A stretch of DNA of 64,000 bases from Shouchella tritolerans (lineage in GTDB: Bacteria > Bacillota > Bacilli > Bacillales > Bacillaceae_D): positions 124,001 to 188,000 of the forward strand of contig NZ_JAODPB010000003.1 of the NCBI RefSeq assembly GCF_025770735.1, read 5' to 3'. Shown piece by piece: positions 33,860 to 41,712 of the stretch. Below the pieces are notes generated by a model. It was not told the origin of the DNA, searched no databases, and saw only the letters and a program-made list of their open reading frames with translations. Both the position numbers and the translations under genes were made by a program. Position 1 is the stretch's first letter. The number at the start of each line of letters is the position of its first letter.

Positions 33860-34924
33860 ATGAAAGAAGATAAAAGCATTGTGTTTACACAAGTAGAGAA
33901 AAACTTTGGGCAGACAAATGTCATTCCGCCAATGGATTTAATGATTAACAGTGGTGAACGCCTTGTTCTTCTAGGGCCTTCTGGGTGCGGTAAGTCGACA
34001 TTGTTGCGACTGATCGCGGGGCTGGAACAACCTACGTCAGGCACGATTTTAATGGGCGGGCAAGCGATGACAGGGGTTGACGTTGCCGATCGCAATGTGG
34101 CAATGGTTTTCCAAAACTATGCCCTTTATCCCCATATGACCGTGTTTGATAACATCGCTTTTTCGCTCACGATTCGCAAAAAGAAAAAGCAAGACATACG
34201 CGAAGCAGTTGAATATGCCGCCGGATTGGTCGAGTTAAAGGCGTATTTAGGGCGCAAACCTGCCGAACTGTCAGGTGGACAACGACAACGGGTTGCCCTT
34301 GCCCGAGCGGTCGTCAAACAAGCGCCGTTTTTCCTGTTGGATGAACCGTTGTCCAATCTTGATGCGCTCTTGCGTGTGTCCGCTCGCAATGACTTAATTG
34401 AACTTCATAACCGCTTAAAACAAACGATGGTCTATGTCACGCACGACCAATTAGAAGCAATGACAATTGGGCAGCGGATCGCCGTCATGAACGGCGGTGT
34501 TATCCAACAAATTGGGACGCCTGAAGACATTTACGAAACGCCTAAAACACGTTTTGTCGCCACTTTTATCGGCACGCCGCCAATGAATATGCTGCCAGCC
34601 GATGCATTTGCTGACAGGGCGATGATTCCGGGCGTTGCAGAAATGGGTGTAAGGCCCGAGCACATTATGTTTAAGAAGCTGCCAGAAGCGTGTGTCCTTC
34701 ATGGGGAATATGTTCGCAGGGAATACATTGGTTCACGCTATGTCCATTACCTCTCCATCAAAGGCGTCATTATCCAAGTTGTGGCAGGGACAGAATCTTA
34801 TACAACGGGGCAAAAAGTCGATCTCTCGATTCCTCCGGAGCATCTTCACTTTTTTGATGAAGCTGGCAATCGGGTTGAGGTAAGCGCTAATGAACGGCAT
34901 GAACGACTGGCCGTACATGCCTAA
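33860..34924 (+). CDS. ABC transporter ATPase, MalK/UgpC type
   Basis: A 354-residue CUT1 ATPase. Walker A is GPSGCGKST, the signature LSGGQRQRVALARA, Walker B FLLDEPLSNLDA and the switch His is in VTHDQ. A C-terminal regulatory OB-type domain (MGVRPEHI) follows from about residue 235. It starts 2 bases after the permease stop. It energises the upstream permeases and could serve other importers such as the mannan system, which lacks its own ATPase. Confidence 0.93.
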   Translation: MKEDKSIVFTQVEKNFGQTNVIPPMDLMINSGERLVLLGPSGCGKSTLLRLIAGLEQPTSGTILMGGQAMTGVDVADRNVAMVFQNYALYPHMTVFDNIAFSLTIRKKKKQDIREAVEYAAGLVELKAYLGRKPAELSGGQRQRVALARAVVKQAPFFLLDEPLSNLDALLRVSARNDLIELHNRLKQTMVYVTHDQLEAMTIGQRIAVMNGGVIQQIGTPEDIYETPKTRFVATFIGTPPMNMLPADAFADRAMIPGVAEMGVRPEHIMFKKLPEACVLHGEYVRREYIGSRYVHYLSIKGVIIQVVAGTESYTTGQKVDLSIPPEHLHFFDEAGNRVEVSANERHERLAVHA

Positions 34925-35014
34925 ACGAAACTCATAACATTCAAAGATTGGAACCGCCTTTGCCGATATTCAAGTAAACGTGAAAAGAAAGATGGCTTAA
35001 GGAAGTATCATAAA

Positions 35015-35048
35015 GACAGTGGAACAAGGCTTCCATTTGTCTTTTTTT
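35015..35048 (+). terminator. terminator downstream of the ABC operon
   Basis: GACAGTGGAA pairs with TTCCATTTGTC (35015-35024 with 35031-35041), followed by seven Ts. Confidence 0.75.
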
Positions 35049-35315
35049 ATTACGCAAAATCAAAGGCCTTTTTTGTCACAATACCATACATAGTGGAAGG
35101 AGAAAACGAATAGTTTTTTGCAAAAACAGGTTTATTTCTTGTCAGAGTGGTTGAGACTCCCATGACTCACAGTATGACGGGTGGGATTCTTGATGACTAA
35201 ACGTTCTCAGTCCATTTACATGTCTCATAATTTTAAGTTCATGCCGTAAAAACGACATGAACCTATATATCAAACAGATTGCTTTTGATAGAAAAATCAA
35301 GTATGGTCATATTAA

Positions 35316-35329
35316 TGTAAGCGCTTTAA
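35316..35329. promoter_or_regulatory. cre box upstream of the acyl-CoA ligase
   Basis: TGTAAGCGCTTTAA closely matches the CcpA consensus, with one mismatch near its end. It lies 45 bases upstream of the ligase start, where glucose repression of fatty-acid use would be expected. Confidence 0.65.
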
Positions 35330-35374
35330 AAATGAGTATTACCTCATCTTATAATCGTTTAGGAGGAATTGCCG

Positions 35375-36982
35375 ATGATGAACACGCCTTTAACGATTTC
35401 GTCGATGCTGGAACGGGCAGAGCGCTATTTTCCGGACAAAACAGTGGTATCGCGGACGCATGACAACATCTACCGGTATACGTATGCAGAAATCGGCAAA
35501 CGCACAAGAGTACTTGCAAGCGCACTGACGAAACTAGGGTTAAAACGAGGAGAACGGGTGGGGACGATCGCTTGGAACCACCACCGCCATTTGGAAGCCT
35601 ATTTTGCTGCGCCTGGTATAGGGAGCGTTCTCCACATGATTAATATGCGTTTGCCGCCTGATCATCTCGCCTTTGTGATTAACCATGCAAGTGACCAGAT
35701 TTTGTTGATTGATGAAGATGTGCTGCCGCTCGTAGAAGCGATTAGGCCGCAACTAGAGACGGTGCATTCGTTTGTAGTGATGACTGACAAAGATCAGTTG
35801 CCCTCGTCCACACTGGAACCGCTCTATTCTTATGAAGCGTTGCTTGCAGAGGGGGATGACCGCTTTTCGTTTTACGATGACATTGATGAAAATGAACAGG
35901 CAGCTATGTGTTATACATCGGCAACAACAGGGATGCCTAAAGGGGTAGAGTATTCCCATCGCGGCATTGTCCTTCATAGTTTAGTCCAGGGGCATGTAGA
36001 CACGACGGCCATTAGCGAAAACGATGTGTGCATGCCCGTTGTGCCAATGTTTCATGTGAATGCTTGGGGCTTGCCGTTTAGTGCCACGTTCTATGGAGCA
36101 ACACAAGTGTTGCCAGGTCCAGCCTTTACCCCTCAGCTCCTTGCCGAGTTGATCGAAAAAGAACGGGTTACCTTTACCGGTGGTGTGCCGACTGTCTGGC
36201 TCGGCCTCTTGCAAGTGCTTGAACATCGTCATTATGATTTGAGCAGCTTGCGTGCTGTCATTTGTGGGGGTTCCGCTGCACCGCAAAGCATGATCGAGCG
36301 CTTTGAACATAAGTTAAACGTCCCGTTTTACCATGCCTATGGCTTAACGGAAACGGCCCCGCTCGTATCGTTTTCCCGTTTAAAAAGCCATCAGAAAAAG
36401 TGGGGCAAAGACGAGCGATATCAAGCGAAGGCAAAGCAAGGAATGGCCGTGCCGTTAATCGATATCAAAGGCGTGAACGCCAATGGGGAGATCCCTTGGA
36501 ATGGAGAAGAAATGGGCGAGTTGCTCATCCGAGGCCCTTGGGTTGCCGACCGTTATTTTCACGATGAACGGAGTACAGAAGCATTCAAAGACGGGTGGTT
36601 CCATACTGGAGATGTAGTCACGATTGACGAGGAGGGAGCAATTAAAATCGTTGATCGTACGAAGGATTTAATCAAGAGTGGCGGGGAATGGATTTCTTCC
36701 GTTGATTTGGAAAATGCGATTATGTCTCACGAAGCTGTACTAGAAGCAGCAGTGGTCGCTGTGCCCCATGATAAGTGGCAGGAACGCCCAGTCGCTTGCG
36801 TTGTATTAAAAAAAGACAAACAGGCGACAAAAGAAGAAATGATCGACCATTTGAAACCGCAGTTTGCCAAATGGTGGCTGCCTGACGACGTCGTATTCAT
36901 GGAGGCATTGCCGAAAACATCGGTCGGCAAATTTCTAAAACGTGCTTTGCGGAAGGAACTGTTTAATCAAAGTCGTCTTTAA
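35375..36982 (+). CDS. medium/long-chain acyl-CoA synthetase (AMP-forming)
   Basis: A 535-residue member of the adenylate-forming ligase family activating fatty acids to acyl-CoA. Motifs: the P-loop-like YTSATTGMPKGVEYSH, AYGLTETAP, GWFHTGDVVTIDEEG, and KDLIKSGGEWIS with the C-terminal catalytic Lys in KTSVGKFLKR. AGGAGG lies 8 bases before ATG 35375; the frame is also open from TTG 35369. Single gene behind a cre box, followed by a terminator. Confidence 0.9.
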   Translation: MMNTPLTISSMLERAERYFPDKTVVSRTHDNIYRYTYAEIGKRTRVLASALTKLGLKRGERVGTIAWNHHRHLEAYFAAPGIGSVLHMINMRLPPDHLAFVINHASDQILLIDEDVLPLVEAIRPQLETVHSFVVMTDKDQLPSSTLEPLYSYEALLAEGDDRFSFYDDIDENEQAAMCYTSATTGMPKGVEYSHRGIVLHSLVQGHVDTTAISENDVCMPVVPMFHVNAWGLPFSATFYGATQVLPGPAFTPQLLAELIEKERVTFTGGVPTVWLGLLQVLEHRHYDLSSLRAVICGGSAAPQSMIERFEHKLNVPFYHAYGLTETAPLVSFSRLKSHQKKWGKDERYQAKAKQGMAVPLIDIKGVNANGEIPWNGEEMGELLIRGPWVADRYFHDERSTEAFKDGWFHTGDVVTIDEEGAIKIVDRTKDLIKSGGEWISSVDLENAIMSHEAVLEAAVVAVPHDKWQERPVACVVLKKDKQATKEEMIDHLKPQFAKWWLPDDVVFMEALPKTSVGKFLKRALRKELFNQSRL

Positions 36983-37020
36983 TAGGAGGAAGACAGTAAA
37001 GTTGATAAGCTTGAATTGAT

Positions 37021-37050
37021 GACGGTACAGCAGATGGTACCGTCTTTTTA
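37021..37050 (+). terminator. terminator of the acyl-CoA synthetase gene
   Basis: GACGGTAC/GTACCGTC stem (37021-37028 with 37037-37044), 8-base loop, then TTTTTA. A second perfect 9-bp hairpin (CGAGGGAAA/TTTCCCTCG, 37092-37115) follows before the next gene. Confidence 0.85.
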
Positions 37051-37207
37051 TTGTACATTAATACAGTGCTGTCTCTACCCTTGTTGATAAACGAGGGAAA
37101 TCTTGCTTTCCCTCGTATTTATGTAAACGTTAATGGTTTATAGGTTGACAATTTTGTGGCGATCGCCTACGATGGCACCATTCGATGGACAAAGAGGTGG
37201 AACGTAA

Positions 37208-38617
37208 GTGCATATTGCCGAACAGATTTTAAAAAATGGAGACATGCTGCCTCATAAAACAGCATTGGTCTATAAAAACCGAACACGTACGTATCGAGAC
37301 GTGGAGACAGACTTGCACAGCTATCGAAACGCCTTGTCGGCTAAAGCAAAGGAATGTGGTCTCGGTCGCCCGCTTGCTTTTGCAATTGACATTGAAAACC
37401 AAGATGAGCTATTGCTTGTGTTTTTGGCAGCAGCAAGCTTAGGGTGGACAGGCATTCCGTTAAACAGGAAATGGACAAACAACGAGCGTTTGCAAGCATT
37501 AACGCGTGCTGAAGCAGATGTTCTCTTTACGGATAGGCCCATTTCCGAAGCTGAATGTGCAGTGTGGCACAGCAGACAGGTCAACGAAACAACTGAAATA
37601 GAGGAGGAACCATTCGCTAAAGGGAACGATCTCTTTTACCTAGGGTTTACCTCTGGCAGCACAGGAGCGCCAAAAGCGTATGTCCGTACGCATCACTCCT
37701 GGACAACAAGTTTTCAACCAGCAGCAGAGACGTTTCAGTTGCAAAGCACAAACCGAGTGAGTGTGCCAGGCTCACTGTTCCACTCACTGTTTTTGTTTGC
37801 CGCTGTCCACACGCTCCATATAGGGGCGACTCTTTATTTAGAACCGACGTTTTCGCCGTTTGACGTTTTAGAAACGATAAAGGGTGAGCAAGTCGATGTG
37901 ATTTATGGAGTGCCGACAATGATTGAAGCGTTTGTGAAGGCAAGTGGCAACGAAATTCTTGAACAAGTCGATGCCATCATTGTGTCAGGGGCTAAGTGGT
38001 CCAAAGTCCAGGTTGGCCGGGCGCAAACACAGTTTCCAAACGCAAAGCTGTATGAATTTTATGGTGCCTCCGAGCTAAGTTTTATTTCTAGTTTGCACCA
38101 CAGTAGCCAAAGCACCCTTCCTCCGACGGCAGTGGGGCGGCCTTTCCCAGGGGTGACGATCCAAGCCGACGATGAAGGGGTATTGCATGTAAAGAGCCCT
38201 TACTTGTTTGCTGGCTACAAAGGAGGGGCGCCTGTAAAAGAGTGGGAAACGGTTGGCGACATCGGCTTTATTGACGAAACAGGGGTCGTTCACGTAAAAG
38301 GGCGAAAAGGCAATATGCTCATCATTGGCGGCATTAATGTCTACCCTGAGGAAGTGGAACAGTTGGCAAAAGAGATCGATGACGTTGAAGAAGCGATTGC
38401 GATTGGCAAGGCCCATCCCTATTGGGGGAGCCAAATGGAACTTTACATAAAAGGCCGTCATTTGTCGCAAGAAGACAAAAAGCACATTCGCACACGCCTA
38501 AAAGAAGTACTGCCTCCGATTAAACGTCCACGGCGTATCCATCTTGTAGCGGCATTTCCACTTTTGCCAAGCGGAAAAGTGGACCGCCAAGCATTAAGGA
38601 GTGGCCGTTATGAATGA
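37208..38617 (+). CDS. yhfT: acyl-CoA ligase, YhfT-like
   Basis: A 469-residue AMP-dependent ligase, shorter than the previous one. Motifs: LGFTSGSTGAPKAYVRTH, EFYGASELSF, VGDIGFIDETGVVHVKGR and a C-terminal LPSGKVDRQAL with the catalytic Lys. The GTG start has AGAGGTGG about 7 bases upstream. It overlaps the thiolase gene by 8 bases. The pair resembles the B. subtilis yhfS-yhfT pair in the opposite order. Substrate is probably a fatty or branched acid. Confidence 0.82.
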   Translation: MHIAEQILKNGDMLPHKTALVYKNRTRTYRDVETDLHSYRNALSAKAKECGLGRPLAFAIDIENQDELLLVFLAAASLGWTGIPLNRKWTNNERLQALTRAEADVLFTDRPISEAECAVWHSRQVNETTEIEEEPFAKGNDLFYLGFTSGSTGAPKAYVRTHHSWTTSFQPAAETFQLQSTNRVSVPGSLFHSLFLFAAVHTLHIGATLYLEPTFSPFDVLETIKGEQVDVIYGVPTMIEAFVKASGNEILEQVDAIIVSGAKWSKVQVGRAQTQFPNAKLYEFYGASELSFISSLHHSSQSTLPPTAVGRPFPGVTIQADDEGVLHVKSPYLFAGYKGGAPVKEWETVGDIGFIDETGVVHVKGRKGNMLIIGGINVYPEEVEQLAKEIDDVEEAIAIGKAHPYWGSQMELYIKGRHLSQEDKKHIRTRLKEVLPPIKRPRRIHLVAAFPLLPSGKVDRQALRSGRYE

Positions 38618-39749
38618 TGTATTCATCGTAAAGGCAAAACGGACAGCTGTTGGCAAAATTGGCGGCATTCTAGCCACGCAGCGTCCAGAAGTGTTAGCCG
38701 CCTCTGTCATAAAAGAAATCGTCGCTGGCCTTCCTTTTCCTGAGATTGATGGAGTGGTGCTCGGGAACGCAGTTGGCGAAGGGGGAAATATAGCACGCCT
38801 TTCGCTGTTGGAAAGCGGTCTGCCTGTTGACGTGCCAGGGGTAACGGTCGATGTCCAATGTGGTTCTGGATTAGAGGCAATCATCGTTGCAGCAAGGCAC
38901 ATACAAGCAGGAGATGGCGATGTCTATTTGGCCGGCGGCGTAGAAAGCACAAGTCTTGAGCCGAAACGGATTGCCGCTAACATGAACGGAAATAGAAGAG
39001 AGTGGCACCAGACAATCGAACGTGCCCGCTTCTCGCCGGAATCGCTAGGAGACCCCGATATGGCTGAAGCGGCAGAGAATGTGGCTGAACGAAGGAAAAT
39101 TGGCCGGGATAAACAGGACGAGTACACCGCTGAGAGTTACAGGCGCGCATGGGCAGCAGAACAAAAGGGCCTTTTTCGTGACGAAAAAATTGCAGCACAC
39201 CGTGATTTTGCTGACGAAGGCATTCGGCAAATGCCCGATCGGCTTTTAAAACGAGTGCCGCCGCTCTACAACGGAGGGACCGTAACAGCAGCCAACTCAT
39301 GCGCAAAATCGGATGGAGCGGCTCTCGTATTGCTCATGTCAAAGCAAGCGTGCGTGCGTTACCGTATGAAACCGATGCTTGCATTTGTAGATGCTGCAAG
39401 GGCAGGCTACGATCCCCACTTTGCAAGTATTAGCCCAGTGCCTGCGATCGGCAAACTGTTGGCAAAACAAAAACGGAATCTATCAGACATTGATTTGATT
39501 GAGTTGAACGAGGCGTATGCCGTTCAGATGGTTGCGCTCCAACAAGAGCTTGGCCTAGACAAAGAAAAACTAAATGTCAGCGGCGGCGCTTTAGCAATAG
39601 GGCACCCGTACGGGGCATCTGGGGCGATAAACGTTTGCCGTCTAGCAGCTGAAATGAAACGCCGCCATGCCAAGCTTGGCTTGAGCGCCATTGGTGCAGC
39701 AGGAGGGCTCGGAATAGCGGCGTTGTTTGCGAATGTTGTTGATATGTAA
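38610..39749 (+). CDS. yhfS: acetyl-CoA acyltransferase (thiolase), YhfS-like
   Basis: A 379-residue thiolase-fold enzyme for beta-keto-acyl-CoA cleavage or condensation. The nucleophilic Cys is in DVQCGSGLEAI, and the other loops are ELNEAYAVQ and GGALAIGHPYGASGA. The usual C-terminal CIGGG loop with the second catalytic Cys instead reads AIGAAGGLGIA, so the acid/base Cys is missing. ATG 38610 follows AAGGAG by 8 bases and overlaps yhfT. Confidence 0.85.
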   Translation: MNDVFIVKAKRTAVGKIGGILATQRPEVLAASVIKEIVAGLPFPEIDGVVLGNAVGEGGNIARLSLLESGLPVDVPGVTVDVQCGSGLEAIIVAARHIQAGDGDVYLAGGVESTSLEPKRIAANMNGNRREWHQTIERARFSPESLGDPDMAEAAENVAERRKIGRDKQDEYTAESYRRAWAAEQKGLFRDEKIAAHRDFADEGIRQMPDRLLKRVPPLYNGGTVTAANSCAKSDGAALVLLMSKQACVRYRMKPMLAFVDAARAGYDPHFASISPVPAIGKLLAKQKRNLSDIDLIELNEAYAVQMVALQQELGLDKEKLNVSGGALAIGHPYGASGAINVCRLAAEMKRRHAKLGLSAIGAAGGLGIAALFANVVDM

Positions 39750-39864
39750 AGGGATGTCCAGCACTTTCCCAACATGTTTTCCTACTTGGGAAATATCGGT
39801 TTTGTCTATTATTTTCCACTAATTCCAGTATCATTAAAGCGAGTATACGCAAAGGGGTGGAAAA

Positions 39865-40962
39865 GTGACTGCTACGGTACAATCACAAATCGCTGGAGCA
39901 AAAATAGTCGAATGGTATAGCAGCATTATCGCAAAGCAGTTAGACCAAGCTACTGCTTTAAAAGAAGAAGCCAAAGACTTAGTAACACAAATGGAGAAGA
40001 ACGATAAAATCCTTGCCTTCTACTCATTAGTTAGTTTTCGCCATGACATCCTTGCCACCCAGTTTAAAAAAGTAGAAGAAAATTCGGCTAAACTAGCAGA
40101 AATCGGAGAGTTGGCGGAATCATCACTTGATCGTACACTGAACTATTTTTATTATTTCGTAAGTGCGCAAAATGAGTACATTCATGAGCGCTATCGCTCA
40201 GCGATTAAGCTATTGCGAAAAGCTGAAAAATTTTTAGCTTGTTTGCATGACGATGCCGAGGAAGCAGAATTCTCCATGTATGCAGGGGTGCTTTTTTATC
40301 GCTTAAACCAGTATCCTGTGGCAGCATCCTACATGGAAGAAGCTTATCGGATTTTCAAAAGACTAAACTACGAAGAATCTTATTTGAATGCACAAATCGT
40401 TTTAGCAGGCATTGATTCAGAATTGGGTCATTCACAAAAGGCTCAAGTAAGACTGAAAGAAGCATTAAGTGAGTCAGATAAGTATCCTGTTGTAAGGGGA
40501 TTAATTTATAGGGCAATTGCGCTTGATCACATAAGAAATGAACGTTATTACGAAGCAGAAGACAAATTGCAATTAGCTTTATCAATTAAGGAGCATGCAA
40601 ACCATCAAGTTGGGGCAAAATCGCAATATAACTTAAGTAACGTGATGTTCCGACAAGGGAAAACAGAACAAGCATTGACTCTTTTCAAAATTGCTGAATT
40701 GGGAGCCTCTTATTACAAAAATAAAGAATATAGTTCACGTTGCCTCTTTACTCGTGGCCTTTACATTGAAGGTAAGATGGACTTGGTGAATCAAGCGATT
40801 GAAAAGCTTGAGGCAAACGGTATGTTCTTTGAAGTGGCAGAAGTGGCTGAAGAAGCTGCTAACTATACAGAAAAAAGAGGAGATTTAAAGTCTGCATTGA
40901 ATTTTTGGAAAGTAGCTTATGCTGCGCGACTAAATCAAAATATAGGAGGGTGCCAAGAATGA
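39865..40962 (+). CDS. Rap-family response-regulator aspartate phosphatase or inhibitor
   Basis: A 365-residue all-helical protein of the Rap family. An N-terminal three-helix region (about 1-70) is followed by six or more TPR-type repeats (AEFSMYAGVLFYRLNQYPVA; YEAEDKLQLALSIKEHAN). Such proteins dephosphorylate Spo0F or block regulators like ComA and are inhibited by a cognate Phr pentapeptide. GTG start after AAAGGGGTGG. The stop overlaps the start of a small Phr-like gene. It lies directly upstream of the LXG toxin locus, which it may govern. Confidence 0.9.
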   Translation: MTATVQSQIAGAKIVEWYSSIIAKQLDQATALKEEAKDLVTQMEKNDKILAFYSLVSFRHDILATQFKKVEENSAKLAEIGELAESSLDRTLNYFYYFVSAQNEYIHERYRSAIKLLRKAEKFLACLHDDAEEAEFSMYAGVLFYRLNQYPVAASYMEEAYRIFKRLNYEESYLNAQIVLAGIDSELGHSQKAQVRLKEALSESDKYPVVRGLIYRAIALDHIRNERYYEAEDKLQLALSIKEHANHQVGAKSQYNLSNVMFRQGKTEQALTLFKIAELGASYYKNKEYSSRCLFTRGLYIEGKMDLVNQAIEKLEANGMFFEVAEVAEEAANYTEKRGDLKSALNFWKVAYAARLNQNIGGCQE

Positions 40963-41078
40963 AAAAACGGTGGATTTCAGTTTTAACTGTTTTTGCCATT
41001 ATTTTTTCAGTAAGTATTACTCCATCAACAGAAACTGTGGAAATTGAATCAAAAGATAAAGTAGAAATAGGCGGATAG
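40959..41078 (+). CDS. Phr-type signal prepeptide
   Basis: A 39-codon gene overlapping the Rap stop by ATGA. The product has a basic start (MKKRWIS), a hydrophobic export segment (VLTVFAIIFSVSI) and a polar C-terminus (ESKDKVEIGG). This is the layout of Phr prepeptides exported by Sec and cut to a five- or six-residue pheromone that re-enters through Opp and inhibits the Rap partner. The active peptide is probably within the last ten residues; its exact ends cannot be read. AGGAGG lies about 10 bases upstream. Confidence 0.8.
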   Translation: MKKRWISVLTVFAIIFSVSITPSTETVEIESKDKVEIGG

Positions 41079-41130
41079 GGACTGGTTTACTATTAATAAG
41101 ACAATCAAATGATGAAGTGCTAATCGTAGC

Positions 41131-41157
41131 CCTGCCTTAGTAGCAGGTCTTTTTTTC
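41131..41157 (+). terminator. terminator of rap-phr
   Basis: CCTGC/GCAGG stem (41131-41135 with 41143-41147), then TCTTTTTTT. Confidence 0.8.
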
Positions 41158-41277
41158 GTTTTCAGATAGTTGAAAATCCTATCGTCTTGTTTTATGTTAG
41201 TTATATGGAGAATGATGGAAGATAGCGAACAATAGTGTTTGCGGAAAAACTTAATACTGTCCCAAAGAGGTGACAAG

Positions 41278-41409
41278 ATGAACTCCGTAAATTTCGGGGA
41301 TAACTTAGCCTTTTAGCCAGGCAAGATCGAAATTGGTGTGCGACCAGGCAAGTACTTGTTTCCGAACAAGCAAAACAAAACAACAATCGCGTTAAAAGCG
41401 GCGAAATAG
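41278..41409 (+). pseudogene. small LXG-operon gene interrupted by an in-frame stop
   Basis: AAGAGGTGA precedes ATG 41278. The frame reads MNSVNFGDNLAF, a TAG (41314-41316), then PGKIEIGVRPGKYLFPNKQN and KTTIALKAAK to a TAG at 41407. Apart from the first TAG the frame stays open and ends just before the next ribosome site, so it looks like a small basic protein gene with one nonsense mutation. Family not recognised. Confidence 0.45.
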
Positions 41410-41427
41410 GAAAGGAGGAGAGAACCA

Positions 41428-41693
41428 ATGCCTGAAATCAAAATGGACGAAGGCTCCGTGCTCAGCGCTTTAAGCGAAACGGGGGAACAGGCCAGCTATT
41501 CCGTGTTGGACCACGAGCCTGCGATCCATACGTCGTCGAGGCCTTCCTCCATTCATTGCTGGAAGTAGAAAGCGGATATGCCGACCAATTCAATCGCTAC
41601 TTAGACGTCGTGAAAAACGTACAAGCAGAAACGAAAGAACTCGTTCAAAAAACGTACGGAGTCGTGGACAAGATGCTGGCAAGCCGCGGATAA
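41428..41693 (+). pseudogene. frameshifted LXG partner protein (DUF5344/YwqI-like)
   Basis: A strong AAAGGAGGAG precedes ATG 41428. The first frame gives MPEIKMDEGSVLSALSETGE and stops at 41566. A second frame, offset by one base from about 41528, continues YVVEAFLHSLLEVESGYADQ ... YGVVDKMLASRG to TAA 41691. Joined, they make an 85-90-residue helical protein like the small WXG-type partners that precede LXG toxins (YwqI in B. subtilis). One base lost near 41528 breaks it. Confidence 0.65.
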
Positions 41694-41712
41694 TAGAGAA
41701 AGGAACAGACGG

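Larger units (their letters stand above)
34925..35374. other. 450-base gap: terminator, inverted repeat and cre box
   Basis: No gene supported. It contains the terminator at 35015-35048, an inverted repeat around GTTCATG/CATGAAC (35236-35263) and the cre box at 35316-35329. Nothing else recognised. Confidence 0.5.
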
